Assembly (NCBI GenBank): GCA_964390335.1
Contig: CAYMHU010000012.1
Location: forward strand, 1-64,000
DNA from: Granulosicoccus sp964390335
Lineage (GTDB): Bacteria > Pseudomonadota > Gammaproteobacteria > Granulosicoccales > Granulosicoccaceae
Direction: 5' to 3'
DNA: 64,000 bases
The notes beneath the pieces are model-generated. The model was not told the origin of the DNA. It did not search any database and saw only the letters and a program-made list of their open reading frames with translations. Positions 43,577 to 52,114 of this stretch are shown piece by piece. Every line of letters begins with the position of its first letter. The first letter of the stretch is position 1. The position numbers and the translations under genes were made by a program.

Positions 43577-44454
43577 TTTCAGACAAATTCATTTGGGTAC
43601 GTCATCAACTTAATAATCACTTGGTGGGTAAGCTATTACCTGTCAGTTGGTTCGGGCCCAAAGTACCGGCAAAGCGTGAACTGAGTGTACCAAGCGGCAG
43701 ACTCAAACTCGAAATCGTCAGCCATTGCTGGCAATATGCACACATGCTTAATTTTCAATTGAGCTCCTTGGTTAACCACACACCACAAGACATCGACATA
43801 CGCTATACCCTGTTCCACTCAACAGAAGATCACAATCTGCTTGAGCTGATCGCCCGTTTTGATGCCATGGCTATCGACAATATCAGTTGGAATTGGCAAG
43901 CCATTCCGAGAACGCACCTATTCAGGCGTGCAATTGGCCGCAATTCAGCTGCGCTCAATAGCGATGCCGATTGGTTATGGTTCAGCGATTGCGATTTAAT
44001 TTTCCATGAGCACTGCCTTGATTCATTAGCCAAAGCATTGCGTGGCAAACAGGAGCCACTGGTATTTCCACAGCAGGAATTCATCACTGATTTATTGCCA
44101 GCGGAACATGCCATGCTGAACCAGAATCCGATGCATAACGTGGATATAGACGTGAGTCTGTTTTCACCCAATGCAATTACCAAAGCAAAAGGCGCTTTTC
44201 AAATCGTGCACGGTGACGTGGCGCGACAATGCGGATACTGCAAAGATATGTCGTTATACCAACAGCCTTCAAGTGTCTGGCGAAAAACATTTGAAGACTC
44301 AATGTTTCGTCGGCTGATTGAATCTGAAGGCGTGCCAATTCAAGTTGCAGGACTGCATAGAATCCGCCATCAGGAAAAAGGTCGGTATGCGTCCGGCTCA
44401 AAGCTGAGCCAGCTCCGAAAAAATATTAGGGTAGCAACTGATGACCAGGGTTAA
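43573..44454 (+). CDS. glycosyltransferase-like protein, GT-A fold
   Basis: A 293-aa protein with features of a GT-A glycosyltransferase: an N-terminal nucleotide-sugar half (IVSHCWQYAHMLNFQLSSL) and a DxD-type motif WFSDCDLIF (Asp139, Asp141) for the metal. The C-terminal half has FEDSMFRRLIESEG, which may include the catalytic acid. No membrane helix or signal peptide is visible. It is translationally coupled to the RNB gene and overlaps the next glycosyltransferase gene by 14 bp. The acceptor is unknown. Confidence 0.72.
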   Translation: MISDKFIWVRHQLNNHLVGKLLPVSWFGPKVPAKRELSVPSGRLKLEIVSHCWQYAHMLNFQLSSLVNHTPQDIDIRYTLFHSTEDHNLLELIARFDAMAIDNISWNWQAIPRTHLFRRAIGRNSAALNSDADWLWFSDCDLIFHEHCLDSLAKALRGKQEPLVFPQQEFITDLLPAEHAMLNQNPMHNVDIDVSLFSPNAITKAKGAFQIVHGDVARQCGYCKDMSLYQQPSSVWRKTFEDSMFRRLIESEGVPIQVAGLHRIRHQEKGRYASGSKLSQLRKNIRVATDDQG

Positions 44455-45346
44455 ACCCAAACGCACCATTACCCAAGGCATTCGTTGGTGGTGGAACACC
44501 CGCATACGCAGCTGGTGGACAGTAAAACTGCCAGCTGCCATTGATGCCAGCGGCGATAAAAAACTCATTGAATTCAACAGAACCGCACCCGAACTTGACG
44601 ACCCCACGGAAAACACCGTAACTGCCATACTCACTGTGTACAAGCGCGGTGAGTATCTAGCACAACAAATTGAAGCGTTGCGCACTCAAACCAGGCCACC
44701 GACTGAAATCTGGGTCTGGAGTAATAGTTCTGATGTAGACCTACAAGATTACTCCCACATTGCAGACCGCGTGATTGTATCCAACACCAACTGGAAATTC
44801 TGGGGTCGTTTCGCGATCGCAACGATGGTGCGAACGCAGTATGTGTGTTTGTTCGATGATGACATTCTACCGCAACCGCAATGGATTAAAAATTGTCTGG
44901 ATACCATTGCCAATGGCACCAACGGTATTCTAGGCGGCTCGGGTGTTATTTTACCGCTGGACGGTGGCTATTCGTCTAAACATAAAGTGGGTTGGAACGG
45001 CCACCACTACAACACAACCACGCCGGTTGACCTTGTTGGTCATGCGTGGTTTTTTGATAAAAAACACTTGCGTTACTTGTGGGAAGAACCACCGCACTCC
45101 TGGGAAAACGGCGAAGACATTCACTTTAGTGCCATGGCATTAAAACACGGTGGTATCGGCACATACGTGCCGCCTCACCCTGAATCAGATGAATCGCTGT
45201 GGAGCTGCCGACCAGATTTCGGCAAAGCAGTGGGGCGCACCAATAGCGCGACATTTAAATCCGAAGGTCATCACTCGGTTCGAGACGATGTTGTCAATGC
45301 GTGCCGCTCCGGTGGCTGGACAATAGTGAGCGAAATTAACGATTAA
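44441..45346 (+). CDS. family 2 glycosyltransferase
   Basis: A 301-aa GT-A glycosyltransferase with the family-2 pattern: TAILTVYKRGEYLAQQIEAL at residues 61-80 and the metal-binding DDD at 139-141 (CLFDDDILPQP). WENGEDIHFSAMALKHGG near residue 225 carries the ED pair typical of the catalytic base. A basic, tryptophan-rich N-terminus (residues 1-30) may touch the membrane. It is the last gene of the plus-strand operon and converges with the MBL-fold gene, overlapping it by 11 bp. It probably modifies a surface glycan; the sugar is unknown. Confidence 0.85.
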   Translation: MTRVKPKRTITQGIRWWWNTRIRSWWTVKLPAAIDASGDKKLIEFNRTAPELDDPTENTVTAILTVYKRGEYLAQQIEALRTQTRPPTEIWVWSNSSDVDLQDYSHIADRVIVSNTNWKFWGRFAIATMVRTQYVCLFDDDILPQPQWIKNCLDTIANGTNGILGGSGVILPLDGGYSSKHKVGWNGHHYNTTTPVDLVGHAWFFDKKHLRYLWEEPPHSWENGEDIHFSAMALKHGGIGTYVPPHPESDESLWSCRPDFGKAVGRTNSATFKSEGHHSVRDDVVNACRSGGWTIVSEIND

Positions 45347-46853
45347 TTTTTATCGCTATGTCGTAATACAAGCCGGACTCTTCGCGTCGCCATTGCACGC
45401 CGTTTAGGCCAGTAACAGCAGTCCATTCAACAGACCTTGGGATTTTATCTGCCATAGCCCTATCGGATAAGGGGTGCAATTCATCATCTGATCGTAAAAC
45501 ACGTAAATTCGACTTTTCTCGAAGCGCTTCATACAAAGGCTGATGGGGTAAACCCCAGACCACCGGATTGGAGCGATTTTCTGGCGACTTATCAATATTA
45601 ACTAGCGCAATAATATTGTTCATCAAGTTAAGCCCGATAGGTTCGTCTTTATGTGGCGTTGCATGCTCATCGCCATTACGCCCTACTTTGAAAATTAAGG
45701 TGCGCTCAATCAAATGCTGTTGTTCATTCCAATCTTGCCAGTTTATTGTTGGCGCATCACCGGTAAACAGCAATACATCACCACTACCCGGTTTGCCTAG
45801 CTCGATGGCCAGCGCCAGGCTTGCGCTATCAATGTCGTGCTCAAGCGTAGCAGCAAGCTTTGAGGTATCTCCAAGCCACTCTGAATCAATGCTGCGCCAC
45901 GCGTTCTTAGCATCAACATAATTTAAGATGCACTCGTAGTCATCACTTAACTCGGCATCATTGAACGGCGATGCCATATGTTCAGGCAATGACTCAAAAA
46001 ATTCTGTTTCAAGCGCAGCACTGTAAGCCAGGAACGGAATATTCGACGCACTGAAGTCAGTTGATGGTCCGAGCACATGCACCCGCACATCATTGACGTC
46101 TGCAATGCGCAATTGCTCGCCTGCCCGGCAATACTCCGGCCAACCAACCTGAGAAATAAACGACATGGCTAACTCGTTATTGGATACCACTTGCAAGGCA
46201 GCGCTCTTTTGCTTAAACGCATCATCGTTCTGCAGTTGATCGGCAAGCCATTGCGCATCGTTGTCATTGAATGCACTTTCGTCAAACTCATGTTGGCCAT
46301 GACCCGCGCTGATGCGCTGCTTGGCAAATTCAAATGCTTTGAGTGCGCGGGTCATCCAATTTTTTGAGTCGGTCGCGCTCTGCGCATACTTACTGGCATC
46401 GCTGGCGATGCGTTCAGTGGCCGACTGCAAAGAGATAAAACTGTTTTGCCGACTGCGGCGTAATTCAATGGCACGCGCATCTGCAGGCAATTCGGTCCAC
46501 GGCAACCACACGCTACCTATCGTTAATGCACCCGATAAAAATGGACTGCCGTTTTGTACAAATCCCGAGATGTGATCGGCGTGTTGATGTGATACGGCCA
46601 GCACGTGGATATGGCCACCTGTGCAATCCGCGATATCTGCCATTACCGTTGACAGTCGATCAACGCCGTCTTTTTGCGATTTATGTACGCCGCAGTCAAT
46701 CAGCAGATACCGACTTTGTTCAGGGTCATCTGCGCAAGGCAAGATTATTAAACAGCAAGCACCGAGACCAATTCGGTACATGCGCACAATGACTTCATCT
46801 GGCTTAGTGATCGTGGGCAACTGAAAACGCCTCCATTCCAGCGCGCACTTCAT
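45336..46853 (-). CDS. metallo-beta-lactamase-fold hydrolase of the protease cluster
   Basis: A 505-aa cytoplasmic-looking protein with the metallo-beta-lactamase signature SHQHADH (His89, His91, Asp93, His94), preceded by LLIDCG at residues 50-55. LFTGDAP near residue 369 supplies the next ligand aspartate, and the domain is interrupted by a long helical insert (about 120-230). The layout resembles the MBL domain of ComEC-like proteins, but no membrane helices are present. It is the last gene of the four-gene unit. The ATG at 46853 lies 50 bp inside the preceding protease gene; Met25 (46781) is an alternative. Whether it cuts nucleic acid, a nucleotide or another substrate is unknown. Confidence 0.82.
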   Translation of the reverse strand: MKCALEWRRFQLPTITKPDEVIVRMYRIGLGACCLIILPCADDPEQSRYLLIDCGVHKSQKDGVDRLSTVMADIADCTGGHIHVLAVSHQHADHISGFVQNGSPFLSGALTIGSVWLPWTELPADARAIELRRSRQNSFISLQSATERIASDASKYAQSATDSKNWMTRALKAFEFAKQRISAGHGQHEFDESAFNDNDAQWLADQLQNDDAFKQKSAALQVVSNNELAMSFISQVGWPEYCRAGEQLRIADVNDVRVHVLGPSTDFSASNIPFLAYSAALETEFFESLPEHMASPFNDAELSDDYECILNYVDAKNAWRSIDSEWLGDTSKLAATLEHDIDSASLALAIELGKPGSGDVLLFTGDAPTINWQDWNEQQHLIERTLIFKVGRNGDEHATPHKDEPIGLNLMNNIIALVNIDKSPENRSNPVVWGLPHQPLYEALREKSNLRVLRSDDELHPLSDRAMADKIPRSVEWTAVTGLNGVQWRREESGLYYDIAIKINR

Positions 46854-48873
46854 TAGCGTCCGCGGTTAAACCAAATCGTTTCACAGCCATTTCGCCCTCT
46901 TGCTCAATTTGAGAGCGTAAAAACGCGCGCTGTCTTTCCAGACGATTGTGTCTGTTTTTAGCGGCCATTTCAGATCGATGATTCTTTTTAATTGCATAGC
47001 GAATTCGGCCAATATCAGGATCAACAATTAAAGTTGCACCACTGCGAAAAAAGAACGTAAGGTCGCTACCGTGCGCATCTTTCATGGGCATCCCATCTTT
47101 ATCCACCAAGGTTTCCAGTGTGCGCATGGAAACCGATACGAATAACTCAACCTTGGAAATACCTTCTGGTTTGGGTCGCACTAGTCGGCGTATGGATAGC
47201 ACTTCAAACTTGGCTTTTTGTTGCCGCGCCATCTCGGCTGTAGGAACACTCACGCCAAGCAACTTTGTGAGTTCCTGTTGCGTCAGCTCAGGTTCATTTT
47301 CAAACGAGAATAGTATCCATTTACGGACAAACTCGGCATTGAACCTTGAAAATCGATACTCTTCAAAACGGCTGGTGGGTTCAAAATCGGTGTGGGCAGT
47401 GTTAACACTCGCTTGCCAGGTTTGATGTAAGTAAAAGTCAATCGCATCTTGTCGCGATGTAAATACGTGTTGTTGCAGTGCCTCGTAAGCACCATCGCGC
47501 AATGCCGGGTTGAGCACCATGGTTTTTAGGACTTCTTTTGGTGGAAAATACGGAGCAAGCTGCTGCCATCGTGCGTGATCGTTAATTTCATCAATGCGCT
47601 TCCATCGCAGCGCATTCTCAGACAAGGTTCGCACATCAAACGGATAGATGCCTTTCTCCTTGAAGGATTCTATAAACGCAATGCGATAGTGATGGCGATC
47701 GTATGGCACCACATCACGATCAGCTGTAATCAACGCTCGGAAATAATCGCCATAAGTCACATCAACGGGCGGTAAATAATCGATTGCACGAATACAGATG
47801 GTGAGTACGCGTTGTGCAATTTTTACCGCCTCGGATGCAAACCGCTTGGCTAAATCCGGGTGGATCTCGCCTGCCGGCAATACTCCGGTGCCATTCGTAG
47901 CAATGCGACGCAAATCCTGCACGCGACTATCGTATATCAGTAAGTATGCATCGAAAATGGCAGCCACTAATATTGCGCCGCGATCGTGTGGCTTATGCAA
48001 GTGTTCAAGCTCATTACCCGTTGGTTTTTTTCGAACACCGTTTTCATCGTAGCCAAGCGCGTCTCTTAGCGCATCCCCTCGACCGGTTGTTCTTGCAAAT
48101 TGAACAGCCAGTTTGGCCAAAATATTATTTTGCTTTAGATCACCACGCGTGCTTTCAATGGCTTCTAACAATAAATTGGGCAATGAAAAATGCTGAAAAA
48201 TAGCTACGATATCGGCAAAGCCCTCATGAAATGCCAGCATGTCGTGGTTACTGCTGTGCAGTAGTTTGGGATGAACGCTGTCTAATATGGCATGGGTAAC
48301 CTCATGCACAACAATATCGTGCGACAAACAGGTGAACGCAATTCCGCCTGCCATAACGGCAGAACCACTATTACTGGTAGCGTTGTAGTAACCGAACAAC
48401 ACGGCCTTTTTACCAGGCGAATAATACGCATTGGTTGATCTTAAGGCATGCGGGTATAAGCGCAGCTGCTTAACGTAGCGCAAGCTCAGATCTTCGATGT
48501 ATTCGCCCTCGTCGTCCTTTACCCGCTCTGACCAAATAACCGGTCTGCCTAGTACACTTTCAAATACGGCAATCGTGTTCATCGCTATGGCATAGACCAT
48601 TTGCTGATGAAAACGTGGATCACCCGCAGAAGGTGCTATGCCGTCTGTTGCCAGTAAAGTTTGTGAATCCAGATCAACCGGTTCATAGAAGCGCTTGGAG
48701 GATGGGTCTACATCGATGACTTCCAAGTATTCTCCAATGGGACCCGGCTTTAAAGGCTCCCACTTTACTGTTAGTGTGGAGCGACCCAATACCGCCTGAT
48801 CCATTTCGGCTTCACCGCTGGGATCAAGCGTGAATATTTGCAGTCGTCTGACCGGTGGCGAACTTATTGCCAT
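46804..48873 (-). CDS. gluzincin-type metallopeptidase, M4-like
   Basis: A 689-aa protein with HEVTH at residues 190-194 and HEGFAD at 216-221. The HExxH plus downstream glutamate is the zinc site of gluzincins such as thermolysin. The region before it (AYYSPGKKAVLFGYYN) resembles the edge strand of such peptidases. The C-terminal 300 residues form a second, unrecognised domain ending in a charged helical segment (KKNHRSEMAAKNRHNRLERQ). No signal peptide or prodomain is seen, so it is probably cytosolic, unusual for this class. ATG at 48873 overlaps the preceding gene's end by 10 bp. Confidence 0.82.
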   Translation of the reverse strand: MAISSPPVRRLQIFTLDPSGEAEMDQAVLGRSTLTVKWEPLKPGPIGEYLEVIDVDPSSKRFYEPVDLDSQTLLATDGIAPSAGDPRFHQQMVYAIAMNTIAVFESVLGRPVIWSERVKDDEGEYIEDLSLRYVKQLRLYPHALRSTNAYYSPGKKAVLFGYYNATSNSGSAVMAGGIAFTCLSHDIVVHEVTHAILDSVHPKLLHSSNHDMLAFHEGFADIVAIFQHFSLPNLLLEAIESTRGDLKQNNILAKLAVQFARTTGRGDALRDALGYDENGVRKKPTGNELEHLHKPHDRGAILVAAIFDAYLLIYDSRVQDLRRIATNGTGVLPAGEIHPDLAKRFASEAVKIAQRVLTICIRAIDYLPPVDVTYGDYFRALITADRDVVPYDRHHYRIAFIESFKEKGIYPFDVRTLSENALRWKRIDEINDHARWQQLAPYFPPKEVLKTMVLNPALRDGAYEALQQHVFTSRQDAIDFYLHQTWQASVNTAHTDFEPTSRFEEYRFSRFNAEFVRKWILFSFENEPELTQQELTKLLGVSVPTAEMARQQKAKFEVLSIRRLVRPKPEGISKVELFVSVSMRTLETLVDKDGMPMKDAHGSDLTFFFRSGATLIVDPDIGRIRYAIKKNHRSEMAAKNRHNRLERQRAFLRSQIEQEGEMAVKRFGLTADANEVRAGMEAFSVAHDH

Positions 48874-50030
48874 AACATAACCGCCGTGCGTCCAACCGAA
48901 CCTGACCAAACAACCCTGATGCGCAAAATATACCGACGTCCTGCGATTAAGCGCGCTGTCAACTGCGCGTTACGATCATCAGCACTGTCATCATCACCGG
49001 CCATGTAACGATAATCTCCGTTGTCATCTTCAAACAACACCATAACAGCATCTGAGCTGCCAAATGTGCGCATCTGGTAATCACCAGAGCTCGCAGGTTC
49101 AATCAGGAAATTCGCTTGTTCAGATTCTGCGAGTAATAGTTCCGTGGATTTAAACGGGATTAATTTGCGCAGGTGACTGTCTTTAATGGGCGGATAAAAG
49201 GTTTTAACCCACGTTTTGTCTCTGTCTGACAAGCCCGGTGCAGGCGTAATGCCGGTCGTTTTAAACTTCGCGGGTTTTTTTATAAGCTTTCCGTCAAACG
49301 GGTAATGCATAATAGAATCCGGATCCCAACTGGAACCCTGAATTTTATCGGGTACTATTTTTTCAATAATGTTATCCAGCGTTTTGCGCTTGCGCCAACC
49401 ATTGGTATCAGCCATTTCTTTATAAACGGCCTTTTCATCCCACACAATGCCTGCGTTGGGGTTTTGATGTTCATGTGGAAAACCAAGCACATGCCCGATT
49501 TCATGCAAAGCCGTTTCGGGTTGGCTGACTAAGTCCCAGCCAAAATTCATGGTGCGTTTGCCAGCCGCTTTTTTCAGTAAAGCCTCTTTACCAATATAGG
49601 ACCAGGAACCGTCACCGCGCATAAAGCCTATGCGTACCTCAGCAGATTCTCTGTTATCGACTTCCTCAAACTTTAATCCAATACCAATATCCATCCAGGT
49701 AGTAAAAGCTTGTCGAACCACATCACGCTGTTTATTCGCACCTACCCAGCTTATCCACTCGGAAGTACCGTCTTTGTAAGTGACCTCTTCACCATCTGTT
49801 TTCTTATTGAAAAAGTAGTAGTGGATAACCGTACCATTGGCCCACATGCGCTTATTAACCAAAATCAGATTACGCCTATCTGGATCGTTTACTTTAGATA
49901 GGTCGACTTCTTTAACCCGAGGTAATCCGCAGTAATACAGCGCTGGGTTATCTGTGGGCTTGATTCTTGAACTGGCAGGCTTTGATCGCTTCTTACGCGT
50001 GGGTATCGATTTTTTTTTATTCGCAGCCAT
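48864..50030 (-). CDS. metzincin metallopeptidase with PPC-like C-terminal domain
   Basis: A 388-aa astacin/matrixin-like protease. HEIGHVLGFPHE at 176-187 gives the three zinc histidines and glutamate; SIMHYPF downstream is the Met-turn with its tyrosine. The only cysteine, Cys34, lies in YYCGLPRV, reminiscent of the PRCGxPD cysteine switch that keeps matrix metalloproteases inactive. The N-terminal 25 residues are strongly basic and are not a signal peptide. Residues about 300-388 look like the pre-peptidase C-terminal beta-sandwich (GDYQMRTFGSSDAVMVLFED, RYILRIRVV). It starts 2 bp after the preceding metzincin gene. Confidence 0.85.
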   Translation of the reverse strand: MAANKKKSIPTRKKRSKPASSRIKPTDNPALYYCGLPRVKEVDLSKVNDPDRRNLILVNKRMWANGTVIHYYFFNKKTDGEEVTYKDGTSEWISWVGANKQRDVVRQAFTTWMDIGIGLKFEEVDNRESAEVRIGFMRGDGSWSYIGKEALLKKAAGKRTMNFGWDLVSQPETALHEIGHVLGFPHEHQNPNAGIVWDEKAVYKEMADTNGWRKRKTLDNIIEKIVPDKIQGSSWDPDSIMHYPFDGKLIKKPAKFKTTGITPAPGLSDRDKTWVKTFYPPIKDSHLRKLIPFKSTELLLAESEQANFLIEPASSGDYQMRTFGSSDAVMVLFEDDNGDYRYMAGDDDSADDRNAQLTARLIAGRRYILRIRVVWSGSVGRTAVMLWQ

Positions 50031-50032
50031 AG

Positions 50033-51064
50033 TTACGAAGCCAAAATATCGGAAAATGTGTCTTTAATGAACGCGATTTCTTCATCAGACAATTGACCGG
50101 AATTAATTAGCTTAATGAGGTCTTTCTTTTTATTGGCTGTTAATTGTTCTATCTCGGATTGTTCAAACGGATAAGCCAGCGTGGCTGCTTTTTTATCCAG
50201 CTCTGATAACTCTAAGTTTTCACCACCCGAATAGCAATGACTATCCACACCATCAATGTAATGCCATGGCTCATAGTAATATTTCATGATTGAATCAGGA
50301 TCGAACTCCGAGCGCGTATACGCGTAGGTTCTGTCAAGCATCTTCATGTTGTCGATAACCTGCTGGTGCGTCCACTCCCAAGGCGGATTTTCCATGACCC
50401 TGAAAATGCCCGGATACAAGCCGGATTCATCTTGCACGTAACCCACTTTTTTATTGAGGCGACCGGGGTTGTACCCTTCATCATCTTCCCAGCGAAACTC
50501 GCTATCACAACCGCCAGCCGGCGATTGATGTTCATGCAAAAAGCCAATGGCGTGCCCAAACTCATGTAGCACGAATGCACGTTGTTTACCGGGTGGATGT
50601 GAACGGAGATCTTCATAATTCATGGTAGGTATGTTGGCCGGGTAAAATGGCCCATCATCGCCGATCTGATCGATATCGTTGCCAATGGCCGACCAATAGC
50701 CGCAGTTATCTGCGCGGGATTCAAAGGCTATGCGGATATCAGCCTTTTTCTTCTTATTACGACGAGACCAACTGCGATACTTACCGGTTTTTTCGTTAAA
50801 CCCAAAATCAAATTTAAGGTTAGCGCACTCCTCCCAGGTGACTGCCCAGGTAGCGATATCTTTGTGTAGCTCAATATCGCCACCTTTGAACGCCACTGTA
50901 AGCACTCTGCCGGGCTCAAATAAATAACCCCGGGCCATGACCGCTTCGGCTGGAAGATCGCCATCTTCAACAGAGGGTTCGGTAGTTTCTAGCAGTGCTT
51001 CGACTCTTTTCTTACGCTTCTCATACGGAATCTTGAGCGAGCACCCCATGGGTAGTTTTTCCAT
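50033..51064 (-). CDS. astacin-like metzincin metallopeptidase
   Basis: A 343-aa zinc protease with HEFGHAIGFLHEH at residues 167-179, which fits the astacin signature. The Met-turn reads SIMKYYY, with lysine in place of the usual histidine but the tyrosine kept. A cysteine-containing insertion (about 181-240) follows the zinc motif. The last 40 residues (LTANKKKDLIKLINSGQLSDEE) form a charged helical tail. No signal peptide is visible. I chose ATG at 51064, behind GGGAGA; an upstream in-frame codon would add ten residues. It is the first gene of the four-gene unit and follows a terminator. Confidence 0.85.
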   Translation of the reverse strand: MEKLPMGCSLKIPYEKRKKRVEALLETTEPSVEDGDLPAEAVMARGYLFEPGRVLTVAFKGGDIELHKDIATWAVTWEECANLKFDFGFNEKTGKYRSWSRRNKKKKADIRIAFESRADNCGYWSAIGNDIDQIGDDGPFYPANIPTMNYEDLRSHPPGKQRAFVLHEFGHAIGFLHEHQSPAGGCDSEFRWEDDEGYNPGRLNKKVGYVQDESGLYPGIFRVMENPPWEWTHQQVIDNMKMLDRTYAYTRSEFDPDSIMKYYYEPWHYIDGVDSHCYSGGENLELSELDKKAATLAYPFEQSEIEQLTANKKKDLIKLINSGQLSDEEIAFIKDTFSDILAS

Positions 51065-51129
51065 ACAATACTTTCTCCCTATAGCAACTAACACACATAA
51101 CTATAACGAGTATTAAAGGCAAGTACGAT

Positions 51130-51156
51130 AAAAACCATAACCCAATTGGGGTATGG
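51130..51156 (-). terminator. terminator between the epimerase gene and the protease cluster
   Basis: The near-perfect 22-bp inverted repeat CCATA-C-CCCAATTGGG-T-TATGG (51135-51156) is followed on the minus strand by five T. It probably ends the leuS-epimerase transcript. It is also symmetrical enough to serve as an operator for the protease genes that begin 66 bp later. Confidence 0.65.
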
Positions 51157-51184
51157 AATGACGTTACGAGCTTACGGCGTGAGT

Positions 51185-52081
51185 TTATACGTCAGACGAA
51201 ACGTATTGACGCCAATTATGCTGTTCCTTAAAGCCAAGTACAGCACGGATTTTCTTATTGGAAAACAAAGCTTCGTGTTCGCCAAGTTCGCGCGTAAACG
51301 GAACGCCTGTAAAAAACCGATGCGCTAACTCCTTGCTTGGAATAATGGCGCCATTTGTATCGTTACCGGCATTAAATACTTGAAACCCGAGACCGTCTTT
51401 TTGTAAACACAAATCGACAATCTGACCCAAATCGCGTGCGTCAATATAGCAAAACGCGTTGCGACGGCGCACTTCCGGGTGTTTAAAATAGTAAGGGAAC
51501 AGCGTTTCATACTCGTGCGGCTCAACGACATTACCAATGCGCAAAGCATAAATATCGCAACCAGAGCGCCGTTGAAACGACCGGGCTGTTTTTTCATTAA
51601 CAACCTTTGACAGGCCATAGCTGTCCATGGGATCGACATCGTACTCTTCGTCCAAGGGCAGTGAAAGTGGGTTGGTTACACCATCTGAAAAACAAATTCC
51701 ATAAGTTGTTTCCGATGATGCGATAACAATTTTCTTAATACCAAGCTTTATCGCCGCTTCAATAACATTGTAGGTACCTACCGTGTTCACTCGAAAGGTT
51801 TCGTTATCTGAGTTTACCAATATTCTTGGTACTGCTGCAAAATGAACTACCGCATCAAAGGTCGGTACGCCATTACCGGGTTCTAACTCTTCAAACCCAC
51901 AATACGACGAAAAGGCATTGAACATTTGTCCGGAATCTGTGATGTCCGCTATTAAATCCGGCACGCCATCCATATTTAATGGCACTCGATCAACATTCAT
52001 GACCCGATGACCTTGATCAAGCAGATATTTAATTGCATGTTTGCCGGCTTTCCCCGACCCACCAGTGAATACGATACGCAT
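51185..52081 (-). CDS. NAD-dependent epimerase/dehydratase (extended SDR)
   Basis: A 298-aa extended short-chain dehydrogenase/reductase related to UDP-sugar 4-epimerases. The nucleotide-binding motif TGGSGKAG is at residues 6-13; VVHFAAVPR and the catalytic pair Tyr155/Lys159 in SYGLSK are present. The substrate cannot be told from sequence; a nucleotide sugar or a uronic-acid-type substrate is possible. GGAGG lies 10 bases before the ATG. It is the last gene of the leuS operon, before the hairpin terminator. Confidence 0.87.
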   Translation of the reverse strand: MRIVFTGGSGKAGKHAIKYLLDQGHRVMNVDRVPLNMDGVPDLIADITDSGQMFNAFSSYCGFEELEPGNGVPTFDAVVHFAAVPRILVNSDNETFRVNTVGTYNVIEAAIKLGIKKIVIASSETTYGICFSDGVTNPLSLPLDEEYDVDPMDSYGLSKVVNEKTARSFQRRSGCDIYALRIGNVVEPHEYETLFPYYFKHPEVRRRNAFCYIDARDLGQIVDLCLQKDGLGFQVFNAGNDTNGAIIPSKELAHRFFTGVPFTRELGEHEALFSNKKIRAVLGFKEQHNWRQYVSSDV

Positions 52082-52114
52082 ATTATAAAATCCTCCGTAA
52101 ACTACAATGCTACT

